A DNA stretch of 60,333 bases from Litoreibacter arenae DSM 19593 (GCF_000442275.2 NZ_KE557307.1:1-60333); one strand, 5' to 3'. Shown: positions 8,157 to 17,025, counted from the stretch's first letter. Translations and numbers: made by a program. Notes: generated by a model from the letters alone, not told the origin.

Positions 8157-8561
8157 ATGAAACATGTTCGGATTTGCGCCGACGCGAACGGCGGTTCCTA
8201 CATTGCCGAGGGCTCCTGGCCCCTGAAGAAGGGCAACTTCACGCCGCCATCACCCTCCGGATACAGCGTCACCGACACCCTTTGCGCGACAGGCGTTTTG
8301 ATGATGCACCACCCTGCCGGGTATCGGGACGAATGGCATTGCGCCCCTGCACCGGTTCTCGGAACCGTTCTGACCGGGGCCGTTCGCATCCAGACCAGCG
8401 ACGGCGATTCCCGTGTTCTGTCACCGGGCGATCAGTTCGCCGCGGCGGACCTGACCGGAAAGGGGCACAAGATGGAGGGCGTGGATGGAACCGCCTACGA
8501 CCTGATGCTGGTCGTTCTCGCCGCACGTCCCGACACACCGTTCGGCGGAGGGGTGAAATGA
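8157..8561 (+). CDS. Cupin-fold protein
   Basis: 134 aa from the ATG at 8157 (AAGGGAAG upstream). The sequence fits a small single-domain cupin: LMMHHPAGYRDEWHCAPAPVLGTVLTG carries the first metal-site His-type motif, and GDSRVLSPGDQFAAADL the second strand set. Such proteins bind or transform small ligands, or act as sensors. Its stop overlaps the start of the glutathione transferase (ATGA), implying translational coupling. Confidence 0.65.
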   Translation: MKHVRICADANGGSYIAEGSWPLKKGNFTPPSPSGYSVTDTLCATGVLMMHHPAGYRDEWHCAPAPVLGTVLTGAVRIQTSDGDSRVLSPGDQFAAADLTGKGHKMEGVDGTAYDLMLVVLAARPDTPFGGGVK

Positions 8562-9250
8562 AGCTCTACTTCATGCCCGGCGCCTGCTCTATGGCACCCC
8601 ATATCGCGCTTCGCGAAGCCGGACTGCCGTTCAGCTTGGTCGAAGTTGACTATCGGTCACGACTGACAGAGTGCGGTTGTGATTTCCTTGAAATCAATCC
8701 CAAGGGCTATGTCCCGGCGCTGGTGCTGGAGAATGGCAAGATGCTGACCGAAGTACCAGTGATCCTGCAATTCGTGGATGGCCTCGCACCCGATGCGGGC
8801 CTGTTCCCCACGTCCGGTATGCGGCGGTGGCGAGCACTGGAATGGCTGAATTTCATTGCGACCGAGATTCACAAGAGTTTCAGTCCGCTCTTCCGGCCGA
8901 CGACGCCCGAAGCCTTCCTGAACCCGGGCAAAGACCATCTGACCCGACGCATGACTGTGATCGAGCATCATCTGGGCGTTCACAGATACCTGATGGGGCG
9001 CGACTTCTCGCTGGCCGATGTTTATCTGTTCGCCGTCTGCCGTTGGATGGGGGATCAGGACCTGTCCATCGCCGACTGGCCGGCGTTGCAACGGCATTTT
9101 GATGACATTCAGGCCCGGCCGGCTGTCGGGAAGGCTTTGGCCCGAGAGGGGCTGACGGGAACAGCCGTGGTGCCCGACCAGCTTGCGGATTGTGATCGGT
9201 CCGAGCAACTTTGCCATAGCCATCACATGCAACATCGGTGCAGGAGGTAG
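8558..9250 (+). CDS. Glutathione S-transferase family protein
   Basis: 230 aa from the ATG at 8558, which overlaps the cupin stop. The thioredoxin-like N-terminal domain begins MKLYFMPGACSMAPHIALRE, with the Cys/Ser motif GACSMAP of beta-class bacterial GSTs, and includes NPKGYVPALVLENG and LTEVPVILQFV. The helical C-terminal domain has the family motif RDFSLADVYLFAVCRW. It would conjugate glutathione to electrophiles in the cytosol. The last 20 residues (from about CDRSEQLCHSHH) look like an extended tail unusual for the family. Confidence 0.85.
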   Translation: MKLYFMPGACSMAPHIALREAGLPFSLVEVDYRSRLTECGCDFLEINPKGYVPALVLENGKMLTEVPVILQFVDGLAPDAGLFPTSGMRRWRALEWLNFIATEIHKSFSPLFRPTTPEAFLNPGKDHLTRRMTVIEHHLGVHRYLMGRDFSLADVYLFAVCRWMGDQDLSIADWPALQRHFDDIQARPAVGKALAREGLTGTAVVPDQLADCDRSEQLCHSHHMQHRCRR

Positions 9251-9252
9251 GC

Positions 9253-9945
9253 ATGATCACCCGTTCGGCGGGCCTCCAGGCTGACCGGAGAGCCATGTAT
9301 CGGGAAATGCAGCGCGCAGTTCCCGGTCTCGACGCAATGTATCGCCTGGTGCAAGCCCTGGTCACCAGCCACACCGGCGATGCGCCGCATGTCCTGGTCG
9401 TAGGGGCCGGGAGTGGCAGGGAGATCGAAGCACTTGACGGTTGCAACGTGGTCGGCCGGATTACCGCGATCGACCCCTCGGCCCGGAACCTCGATACGGC
9501 GCGGGACACTGCGGGAGCCTTGGGCGCATCGCTCGATGTCCGGTTCGTCGTCGGAACAACCAATGACATCCCCGACGGCGAAGCCTTCGATGTCGTGACA
9601 TCGCTTCTGGTGATGCACCATCTGCGGGATGATGGCACCAAGTTCGCTTACCTAAAAGGCCTTCGGGACAGGCTCGCCCCCGGTGGGCGATTGATCCACG
9701 CCGACGTTTGCTTCGATGAGATCGACGACTTCGACCGGCTGGTCCCGATGTATCTGGCGCACGCAGACATCGTCGGCGTATCAGCCGACGCGGCGCGTCT
9801 GGAGCTGAACGCGATCCCCCAATTGCCGGTGATATCAGAGAGGCGCACCCGCGCGCTCTTTGCCGAAGCGGGCCTGACCGAGCCGTTCGAGATTTTCCGC
9901 AGTCTCTGGTACAGATGCTGGACCAGCAGCCGAGCCCCGCAGTGA
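9253..9945 (+). CDS. Class I SAM-dependent methyltransferase
   Basis: 230 aa from the ATG at 9253, with AGGAGGTAG directly upstream; this decides the start over an in-frame ATG at 9238. The SAM motif is HVLVVGAGSGREIEAL, with IDPSARNLD as the acidic loop, and MHHLRDDGTKFAYLKGLRDRLAPGGRLIHAD is the methyltransferase strand 4-5 region. It is a second, shorter methyltransferase in the cargo run without the winged helix of the first. The substrate is unknown. Confidence 0.82.
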   Translation: MITRSAGLQADRRAMYREMQRAVPGLDAMYRLVQALVTSHTGDAPHVLVVGAGSGREIEALDGCNVVGRITAIDPSARNLDTARDTAGALGASLDVRFVVGTTNDIPDGEAFDVVTSLLVMHHLRDDGTKFAYLKGLRDRLAPGGRLIHADVCFDEIDDFDRLVPMYLAHADIVGVSADAARLELNAIPQLPVISERRTRALFAEAGLTEPFEIFRSLWYRCWTSSRAPQ

Positions 9946-9981
9946 CCAAGCCCGCGCGCCGCAAATGAAAGAGACCACGCC

Positions 9982-10608
9982 ATGCCCGAATTGCCGGTTC
10001 TGCTAACCTACATCGCCGTTCTAACGGGGTTCGTCTTCTTTCCTGGCCCGTCGATCCTGCTCACGCTCACCCGGTCATCTATCTCTGGAATGCGCATCGG
10101 CGTCGCAACAAGCCTTGGCATCGGGCTGGGCGACCTCTTCCATACGGCCATGGCGGTTGCCGGGATCTCCGCGATCCTGCTGGCCTCGGCACAGGCGTTT
10201 ACGCTGATCAAGCTGCTTGGAGCAGGATACCTGATCTATATCGGCTTGCGTTCACTATTCGAGGGCCGCCTTCGCAAGGCGTCCGAAGCCGCCCCTCCGA
10301 TATCGACAGGTCAGGCATTCCGACAAGCCTGCCTCGCCGAAATTCTGAACCCGAAGTCCGCAATGTTCTTTCTCGCGTTCCTGCCGCAATTCGTCGATCC
10401 GGGCCTCGGACAGATTGCGCTGCAGCTTACGATCTTTGGACTGCTCTTCGTCCTCATGGGGACATTCGCAACGCTGGTAACGGCGGTTGCGGCCGGTCAT
10501 GTCGGTCGGTTTCTTCGACAGAACCCGGGTATCCAGCGCTGGCAATCGAAGGTCGTCGGTAGTATATACTGTGCCCTTGGGATCAGGCTGGCATTTCAGG
10601 AGCGCTGA
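9982..10608 (+). CDS. LysE/RhtB-family exporter
   Basis: 208-aa inner-membrane protein. It starts with the family signature FVFFPGPSILLTLTRSSISG, followed by GIGLGDLFHTAMAVAG and LIKLLGAGYLIYIGLRSL; about five to six hydrophobic segments can be seen. Members export amino acids or related small molecules. Inside this operon it may expel the product or substrate of the modifying enzymes. A fair ribosome site (GAAAGAGAC) precedes the start. Confidence 0.85.
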   Translation: MPELPVLLTYIAVLTGFVFFPGPSILLTLTRSSISGMRIGVATSLGIGLGDLFHTAMAVAGISAILLASAQAFTLIKLLGAGYLIYIGLRSLFEGRLRKASEAAPPISTGQAFRQACLAEILNPKSAMFFLAFLPQFVDPGLGQIALQLTIFGLLFVLMGTFATLVTAVAAGHVGRFLRQNPGIQRWQSKVVGSIYCALGIRLAFQER

Positions 10609-10656
10609 CCGGCTGGGATTTTCGTTAGCCAACCAACGCAACCAGAGGTCTATCAG

Positions 10657-11196
10657 ATGCAACAGATCATTTATGATTTCGCCGTCTCGATCGACGGATA
10701 TATTTCCGGGCCCGGCGGCGATATCTCGCAGTTTGCCCAGGAAGGCGCGGTGGTCGAAGAGTACTCAGCCCGCCTCCAAACCTATGCGACCGCGATCATG
10801 GGCCGGGCGACATACGAGTTCGGCTATCGTTTCGGCATGCAGCCGGGCCAGAATCCCTATGCGCACCTGGAAACCATCGTCCTTTCGAAGTCGCTCGACC
10901 TGCCGGATGGCGCCGAGGTCGCAGTGCAGAGATCCAGCGACGCCGAGGCAATCGACGCCATAAGAACCCGATCTAGCGGGCCGATATACCTTTGTGGCGG
11001 AGGTGCGCTCGCCGGATCGCTTCTTAGTACGGGACACATCGATGTCCTCCGCCTGAAACGCGCACCCATCGTTCTCGGGGAAGGCGTCCCGTTGTTCGGC
11101 GGCACCAGAGTGTCGCCTCACCTCGAACACACCGGGACACGGGACTATGGCGACGGATACCTGTTTCAGGAATTCCGGGCTCGCCACGAAGTGTGA
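10657..11196 (+). CDS. Dihydrofolate reductase-like/RibD C-terminal domain reductase
   Basis: 179 aa. It begins MQQIIYDFAVSIDGYISGP, the usual opening of the RibD C-terminal/DHFR-like family (SxDGYI). It continues with ATAIMGRATYEFG and the nucleotide-binding IYLCGGGALAGSLL, and ends with PIVLGEGVPLF. Members are NADPH-dependent reductases, many of unknown substrate. It is the last gene of the cargo run, 48 bp after the exporter. Confidence 0.8.
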   Translation: MQQIIYDFAVSIDGYISGPGGDISQFAQEGAVVEEYSARLQTYATAIMGRATYEFGYRFGMQPGQNPYAHLETIVLSKSLDLPDGAEVAVQRSSDAEAIDAIRTRSSGPIYLCGGGALAGSLLSTGHIDVLRLKRAPIVLGEGVPLFGGTRVSPHLEHTGTRDYGDGYLFQEFRARHEV

Positions 11197-11515
11197 GCTA
11201 CCTGATCGGAAGATCCGGAGACCAGTTCAGGGCGGTCGTTTGCATCATTCAACCCGAAATCCGCCCGCTGCGCTACTTGTCTGTCAAAGCCGGTCGCCGC
11301 GAATGATCAGTTCCCGACCCCTGAAAACTGAAAATCGGGCGGCTCGAACAGCCGCTTCAGCGACTTGCGCTGCATTGCAGCAAATGGCACGCCGCACTTG
11401 CGAAGCCATGCTGCGCTAGCAAAAGCCTCAAACCCGAAGGTCCGCAGAGTCCCGCAGTGCGGGAGTTCGTGACCGCCCTGGCGAACGGCCGGTTAGCCAA
11501 CGTACATGAAAACTC
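11197..11515. other. Gap between cargo and recombinase genes; possible decayed ginD position
   Basis: No supported gene. On the minus strand an ATG overlaps the ginC stop (11517-11519), the arrangement expected for a fourth coupled gene, but it closes after eight codons. Past that stop the same frame stays open for about 60 codons (for example FGFEAFASAAWLRKC and MQRKSLKRLFEPPD). This could be a decayed coding remnant or simply GC-rich spacer. No terminator with a T-run was found, although the two operons converge here. Confidence 0.35.
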
Positions 11516-13672
11516 TCATTGCTCCGAAAACTCCCTGATCACATCGCGAATACGCTCCCGCTCTGCCTTTAACGCGGATCGCTGTGCGCCCGATAATCGC
11601 TTCTCTTTCAGAAGTAGTTTGGCGTCAGCCTCCGCCCTCTTCCAAGCCGGAAGATGCCGGGCCCGGATACAGGCGTTGGGACACTTTGTCGGCTGGCAGA
11701 GCGCAGTTTGCGGCTTGCTCTGGTCGGTGGCCGCCTTGAGACAAAGGGCCATCGTGGGATCGAAGAAACAATCTGCCAAAACGCCAATGTGAAACGTGCG
11801 GGCAAGATCGCCCAGCATCGTCCGCAGCCGTCCCCGATCGGCGATACGCGCGGGAAGCGAGTCAAGTTCGTTGACTGTTTCCTCGAACGAGACCGTCAGA
11901 CGGGCCGCCGCCGGGCCACCGAACGTGTCACCGACCCGGTGTGCGTCGAAATATTCCAGGATGTCATCCAGTTGGCCGTACCGATGCTCTTGATCGACCT
12001 GTCGCATAAATCCGGACGGGCTCGATCCCGCATATCCTTCGAAGGCGGCGACCGAGGCGTGCTTGTACTGGATCATGCCAGCGATCGTGCCAAAGGGCCG
12101 GTTGGCGATGTGCCACGCGAGAGTGCGGCGAAACTGGCGGGTGGTGATCTTGAACGCCTTGTCCATGTGCGTCGTCGGGATCGACTCGACCGGATCGTTA
12201 CTCGCCAATTCGGCATTGATATGGTCTCGGAAAGCGTTGAGGGAGCGCACGATCTCCGTCGACAGATGGGTCTTGCCCGCAGCCTTCACGTCGAGAACGG
12301 GCCAGAGCGTGTCGATGCCGTGCGCGACGCAGGCGTCCTTCGAGAGCCGTTCGAGGACACCGATCACCTCGGCGACTGGCTCTATCGTGATCCAATCTGC
12401 CGGAACCCCCGCCGCGCGCTTCCATTTGTACGCCGTCGAGCGCACCCGGTATCGCTCGATTAGCCCGTCCTCGCTGCGCTTGATGTCCAGACAGCCGGGG
12501 CGCATCGCCTGGACTTCGCAATCGCGCATGCCGGTCAGATAGGCGCAGAGGATGTATCCCGCTGCCTGCAACATACGCTCTTCGCGCTTCACCGCCAGAT
12601 GATCGAAGCCCGAACGCCACGGCCGTTCGGTATCCGGGTCGCAAGAGACGGGCGTGTCGAAGCCGCCCCGTTCGACCCCGTGTTCAGCCATGTGGCGTTC
12701 GACCATCTGCCTCGCAGATTTCCGCATCCTGAGATGGCTTCCGGGGCTCATCCGCACATCAACACCCGCAACAAGATTCAGCAGATGCCAGTTAATCGGT
12801 GGGCTGTCCGCACTGTCGCGCGTCGCTCCGTTCGTCGGCTGCGCCCAGATCGGCACCCCGCGGCCTTCCCGCGCTCTTGCTGCGAGCCAGCGCTCAATCC
12901 GGGCGTAGCGCAAAGCAAGTGCATCTTTCCGGGGGCGATCCCGATCCGTCTTTACAAGACGCTCGGCACGGTCTGCTATTGCAGACAACTCGGCACGCGC
13001 AGCGAAGATGTCGCCCGCGAATACCTGCACGTATTTGAACGCCCAGTTCAATAGAGGCATCAGGATCGGCTCTGGAATGCGGGCCGTCCGGTTCTCCTGC
13101 GATTTCGAAGAATACCCCACGACGGACGCAGAACTCTGCCCTGGCCAGGGCTCGAATTGCAGACCGCCGCCGGGAAGGTGCATGCGATAATGATGCAGAT
13201 GCCAGATCGGCTTGAGCAGCAGGGCGTTAACCGCCGGCTGCCGTGCCTTCGAGGTCATGACGGATTTTGCGTATCGATCCAGCAGCGCCTGATCGACTCC
13301 GGCAAGATCGACCGCGCCCACTTCATCATGAACAAACTCGAAGAATGGCCGTAAGTGATTGAAAGCCTGCCGGATACTCGCGGGTGGCAGGGGAGGTGCC
13401 CAGCCTGGAATGCGGATGTTGAGCCGTGCATGGAGATATGCCCGCATAGCTGCAGCCATCGCCGGGTCTGGCAGCGTGTCGAACCTGACGGTGCAATGGC
13501 ATCGCCGCGCATTCTCCCGGAACACCGCCGGGCTCAGATCCCAGTGCTCGTCATCGTATCGCGAGAGCGCCCGCCGGTCATATCCGGCACGGAGCGGCGC
13601 ATGCGTCAGGACCGGCCAGTAGGATCGATTCTCGAAATCGGGCTCAGGATATGATGTTTGCACTTCGATCAT
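11516..13672 (-). CDS. ginC: Large tyrosine recombinase, third gene of trio (GinC-like)
   Basis: 718 aa. The recombinase domain lies in the second half, with the first Arg in YLTGMRDCEVQAMRPGCLDI, a box II reading TTRQFRRTLAWHI (Arg kept, the usual first His replaced), then MIQYKHASVAAFEGYAG with the candidate Tyr. The C-terminus has Cys residues (PTKCPNACIRARH) and a basic helical tail rich in Lys, Arg and Glu. Its start overlaps the ginB stop by 4 bp, so translation is coupled. By size and order it matches the third integrase of GInt elements; the symbol is by analogy. Confidence 0.7.
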   Translation of the reverse strand: MIEVQTSYPEPDFENRSYWPVLTHAPLRAGYDRRALSRYDDEHWDLSPAVFRENARRCHCTVRFDTLPDPAMAAAMRAYLHARLNIRIPGWAPPLPPASIRQAFNHLRPFFEFVHDEVGAVDLAGVDQALLDRYAKSVMTSKARQPAVNALLLKPIWHLHHYRMHLPGGGLQFEPWPGQSSASVVGYSSKSQENRTARIPEPILMPLLNWAFKYVQVFAGDIFAARAELSAIADRAERLVKTDRDRPRKDALALRYARIERWLAARAREGRGVPIWAQPTNGATRDSADSPPINWHLLNLVAGVDVRMSPGSHLRMRKSARQMVERHMAEHGVERGGFDTPVSCDPDTERPWRSGFDHLAVKREERMLQAAGYILCAYLTGMRDCEVQAMRPGCLDIKRSEDGLIERYRVRSTAYKWKRAAGVPADWITIEPVAEVIGVLERLSKDACVAHGIDTLWPVLDVKAAGKTHLSTEIVRSLNAFRDHINAELASNDPVESIPTTHMDKAFKITTRQFRRTLAWHIANRPFGTIAGMIQYKHASVAAFEGYAGSSPSGFMRQVDQEHRYGQLDDILEYFDAHRVGDTFGGPAAARLTVSFEETVNELDSLPARIADRGRLRTMLGDLARTFHIGVLADCFFDPTMALCLKAATDQSKPQTALCQPTKCPNACIRARHLPAWKRAEADAKLLLKEKRLSGAQRSALKAERERIRDVIREFSEQ

Positions 13673-15474
13673 TGTGTAGCCTCAGGCGGCAGATATGTCG
13701 GCGGCGGATCGACTGCGAGTGAGGCCCGTGCCGTCGCGATCACCTCCTCCGGGAACGACGGCAGCACCTGCTGCGTGATCCGCGCGTGGACATGCCCGAA
13801 CTTGGCGGCCCACTCCTCCGCGCCAAGCGCAGCCCTTTGGGCAACGATGAAATCCAGAAACCCCAGGATGGCGGGCAGCTTGCGTTCCGAGATGACCGCG
13901 TTGCGACAATCGAGACAGCCCCAGAAAGGATGGCTGCATGGCGCGCCGGGACTAGAGAACGGGCTGTCATAGAAACCCGAACAACTCGCAAGCCAGACAT
14001 CCTGAATGTCTGCCGACGCGACGTGACCATCCCCTTGCGGCGGGATGCAATGCCGTGTGTCCGTGTGAGAGTCATCAACCGCTGGAACCGGGTCGGTCGT
14101 CACCGCCGCACCCGGTCGTATCGCGTCCTCCAAAGCATCGACGACGGTCGCCTCGTGAAGCGGACGCAAAGACGGAATATCGGCATAGTGTCGGGCGGCG
14201 ATATCGACCGAATGTCCGACCGCGAAGCGCGCCATGTGGCCGCTGGTCTTGAGATACCAGAGCGCCTTGTGCGTCTTACGTAGCCGCGAGAGCAGCAGTG
14301 TGAGGGGGTGCCCGTCGTCATCGACGATGCCGTGGCGCGCTATCCAGTGGCTCAGCGTCAATTTGGGGTGCCGAACGACCGAACGGAAACCGCAGGCATG
14401 GTAAAACACAAAGAGCGCATCGGACGACTCGAACTGTCGCGCAGTTTGGGTCATCTTCACGATGGCGCGGATCAGACCACCGGGTGTCGTCGGTCCACCG
14501 TCCCGCACGCGCATCGCCTTTTGCGCAAGCCCGTGGGCGCGGCGTTTGGTGTAGCGAAGGGTGACAGTGCCAGCCGACGCATTGCTCAGGCAGTTGGTCT
14601 TGAGAGCCTTGACGCATTCGATCTCAAGGCCGGTATCGAGACTGAGCAATGTCAGTAATGGCGGAAGGTCGTGAACCGTCAGATAGAACCGGGCATAGAT
14701 ACCGTCGAGAAGCGATGACGTTGGCAGACCGCGTGAATAGAGCGCGCGGTAGAGGGCGGAGCTCGCCTTGTCATTGCGCGGAAGAAAGCCGCGTCGGGCG
14801 ACCGCTTCATGCAGGGCGACGGCCCTCTGCCGAATGACCGGATCGGTGTGCGCAATCAGCGTCTCGGGCAGGTGCCCATCTATTCGCCGCATCATCATTG
14901 CGACATCGGCACGGGCCGCATCGCGCAATTGCCGGGCGACAAAGGGACTGTAGGCATCACGTGATCGGGGGCGCTCGAAGGGCCGTGCGCTGGTATATCG
15001 CAATCGGTCGCGCAGGCTTTGCGACACCCGGTCGGGCTGGTCCGCGTCGATCTCGCGGAAAACGACAACGGCCTTCGACAGGATCGTGAATGCATGGACC
15101 CGGCTCTTGCCTTCGGCATCCAACCAATCCTCGAACCCGTCGATATGCGCGGCTTCGATCTGACGACACGTCGTAAGGTTGGGCGCTTCCGACGCCAGAA
15201 AGGCGAAGAAAATGCGTACTGTGTTGGCATAGGCCATCACAGTCGAACGCGCGCCAAGCGGACCGCCGACCTCGGCCAGTCTACGAATGGCCTGGGCGGC
15301 GTCAATCGCCAGCGGCCGAGGCCGCAGGTCGGTGAAATCGAGCTGGGCGGTCCCGCCTGATCGGGCCACGATACTGAACCGCAGACCAGTCACCGAACTG
15401 GGTTCATGCGCGTCGACGGTGCCATCATCGGCTGAGAAGGCGGCAACGCGGCCCTTGCGCGGTCTGGCGGTCAT
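13669..15474 (-). CDS. ginB: Large tyrosine recombinase-like protein, second gene of trio (GinB-like)
   Basis: 601 aa. Only part of the classical catalytic set is visible. The box I equivalent reads LDTGLEIECVKALK, with Glu where Arg is usual. SRLRKTHKALW and then GHMARFAVGHSVDIAARHYADI give the late His and Tyr. A Cys-rich stretch follows (SSPGAPCSHPFWGCLDCRN), possibly a zinc site. Loss of the box I Arg suggests a structural or regulatory role in a hetero-complex with the first protein. It overlaps both neighbours by 4 bp. Confidence 0.7.
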   Translation of the reverse strand: MTARPRKGRVAAFSADDGTVDAHEPSSVTGLRFSIVARSGGTAQLDFTDLRPRPLAIDAAQAIRRLAEVGGPLGARSTVMAYANTVRIFFAFLASEAPNLTTCRQIEAAHIDGFEDWLDAEGKSRVHAFTILSKAVVVFREIDADQPDRVSQSLRDRLRYTSARPFERPRSRDAYSPFVARQLRDAARADVAMMMRRIDGHLPETLIAHTDPVIRQRAVALHEAVARRGFLPRNDKASSALYRALYSRGLPTSSLLDGIYARFYLTVHDLPPLLTLLSLDTGLEIECVKALKTNCLSNASAGTVTLRYTKRRAHGLAQKAMRVRDGGPTTPGGLIRAIVKMTQTARQFESSDALFVFYHACGFRSVVRHPKLTLSHWIARHGIVDDDGHPLTLLLSRLRKTHKALWYLKTSGHMARFAVGHSVDIAARHYADIPSLRPLHEATVVDALEDAIRPGAAVTTDPVPAVDDSHTDTRHCIPPQGDGHVASADIQDVWLASCSGFYDSPFSSPGAPCSHPFWGCLDCRNAVISERKLPAILGFLDFIVAQRAALGAEEWAAKFGHVHARITQQVLPSFPEEVIATARASLAVDPPPTYLPPEATQ

Positions 15475-16856
15475 AGAACGTCACCATCGCTCACAAGCGC
15501 AAGAAGCCTTTCCACGGCAGTATCCACCGTATCCGCCTGCGCCGCAATCTGGTCGAGATAGACATAGGTCGTCGTGATGCTCGCATGACCGAGCAGCCGC
15601 TGCACCTGTTGCAGCGGATCGCTCAAAAGCTGGCGGTAGGCCTCCATGCCGCTGACGTCATGTGCGGTATGACCGATCTGTTGTTCGATCAGCATGGCCA
15701 GCATATGGACGGCGAACGTATGCCGGAGCTGATGGGGCGACAGCCGGATATCGAGGCCCACACCGCTACAGCGCCGGCTTGCGCGCAGAAATATCGCCTC
15801 CCAGGAATTGAACCGAACCGGCAGCCCGATCTCTGACAGCCACAGCGCGGCTGGCGCATAAGGCACGCCCGCCTTGCAAAGAACAAGCCGCTGACGTTCT
15901 TCCGGATCGAACCGGTCGATACGGGCGCTGGAACCGTCTGGCAACGTGAGCATCGTCCGATTGCCTTCGGACCACTCGACAAAAATCGGCCGTGTGGTCC
16001 TGGTCCAAACCGATCGCGCCTTGAATTTGGCGATGGCACTGGCGCGCTCGATCTCGATGTAATCCTGAAGCCGCGCGATGACGCGGCGCGGGATCAGGAT
16101 CGTCCGGCCACGATTGCCTTTGGAAACCGGTGGCGGCAACTCGAATCTGATTTGTCGCGGAGACCCTTCGCCAATGTCCTCGGCATCGACTTCGCAGGCC
16201 AACAGAGATCCCGCCTCTTCGAGCCGTAGCCCAGTCGAAACCAGCAGATCGGCAAAGAGCGCATTCCGCGTACCATTGCGGTCCCGCGCACCGGGCCGCT
16301 CGTGTCCCTTTCGCGTCAGGCCCCGGAGACCGAGCCTGTTGAACAGCCGATAGGTCTCCAGTGAAGCAAAATGAGGATGGGACGGCGCGGCGGATGGCTC
16401 ATAGGCCATGTTGCGTTCTGTTTGGGCCGAGCGGCGCCCAGCAATACCACGCTTCCAGACTTGCCGGTGCCGAAATGGACTGACAGCAATCAACTCCCGA
16501 TCCACGCCCCACCGATAGAGCTTGTCAAGCGATGCGACGGAACGGTTCCAGGACGACGCGGAAATGCGATGAGAAGCACCGCTGCGTCGTCTTGTGCCGT
16601 GAAAGGCGACGACGTCATCATGTGACACAGACCAAACGGAAGTCGTGCGAGCCTGTTCCAGAAATCGAAGCCAGACAACAATGTCGTAACCGATGGCACG
16701 CAGCGTGTGCCGGGACCGCGTGCCGTTCAACGGAAGTTCCAGGAAAAACCGGTCGAGGTAGGGGTCATAAATTGTTCCATCGGCAAGGATCGTCGGAATG
16801 TCCCGATCAAGACCATCTACGTTGCGGGTCTCCTGAAGCCTAATATCACGTTCCAC
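15471..16856 (-). CDS. ginA: Tyrosine recombinase, first gene of trio (GinA-like)
   Basis: 461 aa and the most canonical of the three. The N-terminal core-binding region (TRSRHTLRAIGYDIVVWLRFL, residues about 45-65) is followed by a catalytic domain. Its motifs are STGLRLEEAG (Arg I), LSPHQLRHTFAVHML (H-x-x-R), LLGHASITTTYVYLD (His and catalytic Tyr). It is the gene nearest the element end, with 155 bp of non-coding DNA between its start and the terminal repeat at 17012; the operon promoter should lie there. It is probably the active strand-cleaving subunit. Confidence 0.8.
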   Translation of the reverse strand: MERDIRLQETRNVDGLDRDIPTILADGTIYDPYLDRFFLELPLNGTRSRHTLRAIGYDIVVWLRFLEQARTTSVWSVSHDDVVAFHGTRRRSGASHRISASSWNRSVASLDKLYRWGVDRELIAVSPFRHRQVWKRGIAGRRSAQTERNMAYEPSAAPSHPHFASLETYRLFNRLGLRGLTRKGHERPGARDRNGTRNALFADLLVSTGLRLEEAGSLLACEVDAEDIGEGSPRQIRFELPPPVSKGNRGRTILIPRRVIARLQDYIEIERASAIAKFKARSVWTRTTRPIFVEWSEGNRTMLTLPDGSSARIDRFDPEERQRLVLCKAGVPYAPAALWLSEIGLPVRFNSWEAIFLRASRRCSGVGLDIRLSPHQLRHTFAVHMLAMLIEQQIGHTAHDVSGMEAYRQLLSDPLQQVQRLLGHASITTTYVYLDQIAAQADTVDTAVERLLALVSDGDVL

Positions 16857-17011
16857 ACCACTGCCCGCCCAAATAGCCCATGCCTGTGCACTTCATCCGA
16901 CGGCGGTGATCAGGCCAGCCACCGCCAGCTTTGTGGTGAGCGCGGCGTCTGGCCTGACCACCCCCTGCGTTGCGCAACTGGCCTTGAAACCAGAAACGAA
17001 CAGATGGTGCA

Positions 17012-17025
17012 GACTGTCAAGATAA
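17012..17025 (-). repeat. Right terminal inverted repeat of the mobile element
   Basis: GACTGTCAAGATAA on the plus strand, i.e. TTATCTTGACAGTC reading inward from the element end. It matches the left end at 13 of 14 positions and starts exactly where ardC homology stops. Confidence 0.75.

Larger units (their letters stand above)
2180..17025 (-). mobile_element. GInt-like island with three tyrosine recombinases, inserted in ardC
   Basis: A 14,846-bp segment that splits one ardC gene. Its ends are inverted repeats (TTATCCTGACAGTC on the left; TTATCTTGACAGTC on the right, reverse-complemented; 13 of 14 bases match). They are flanked by an imperfect 6-bp direct repeat. Three overlapping recombinase genes read inward from the right end. 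About 8 kb of cargo follows, and a short recombinase-free tail closes the left end. This is the tripartite plan described for GInts (ginABCD, cargo, short 3' end, imperfect flanking repeats). A ginD-type small HTH gene is not visible. Tn554-like and RIT elements are alternatives, but RIT recombinases are shorter. The boundaries are read directly from sequence; the family name is inference. Confidence 0.78.
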
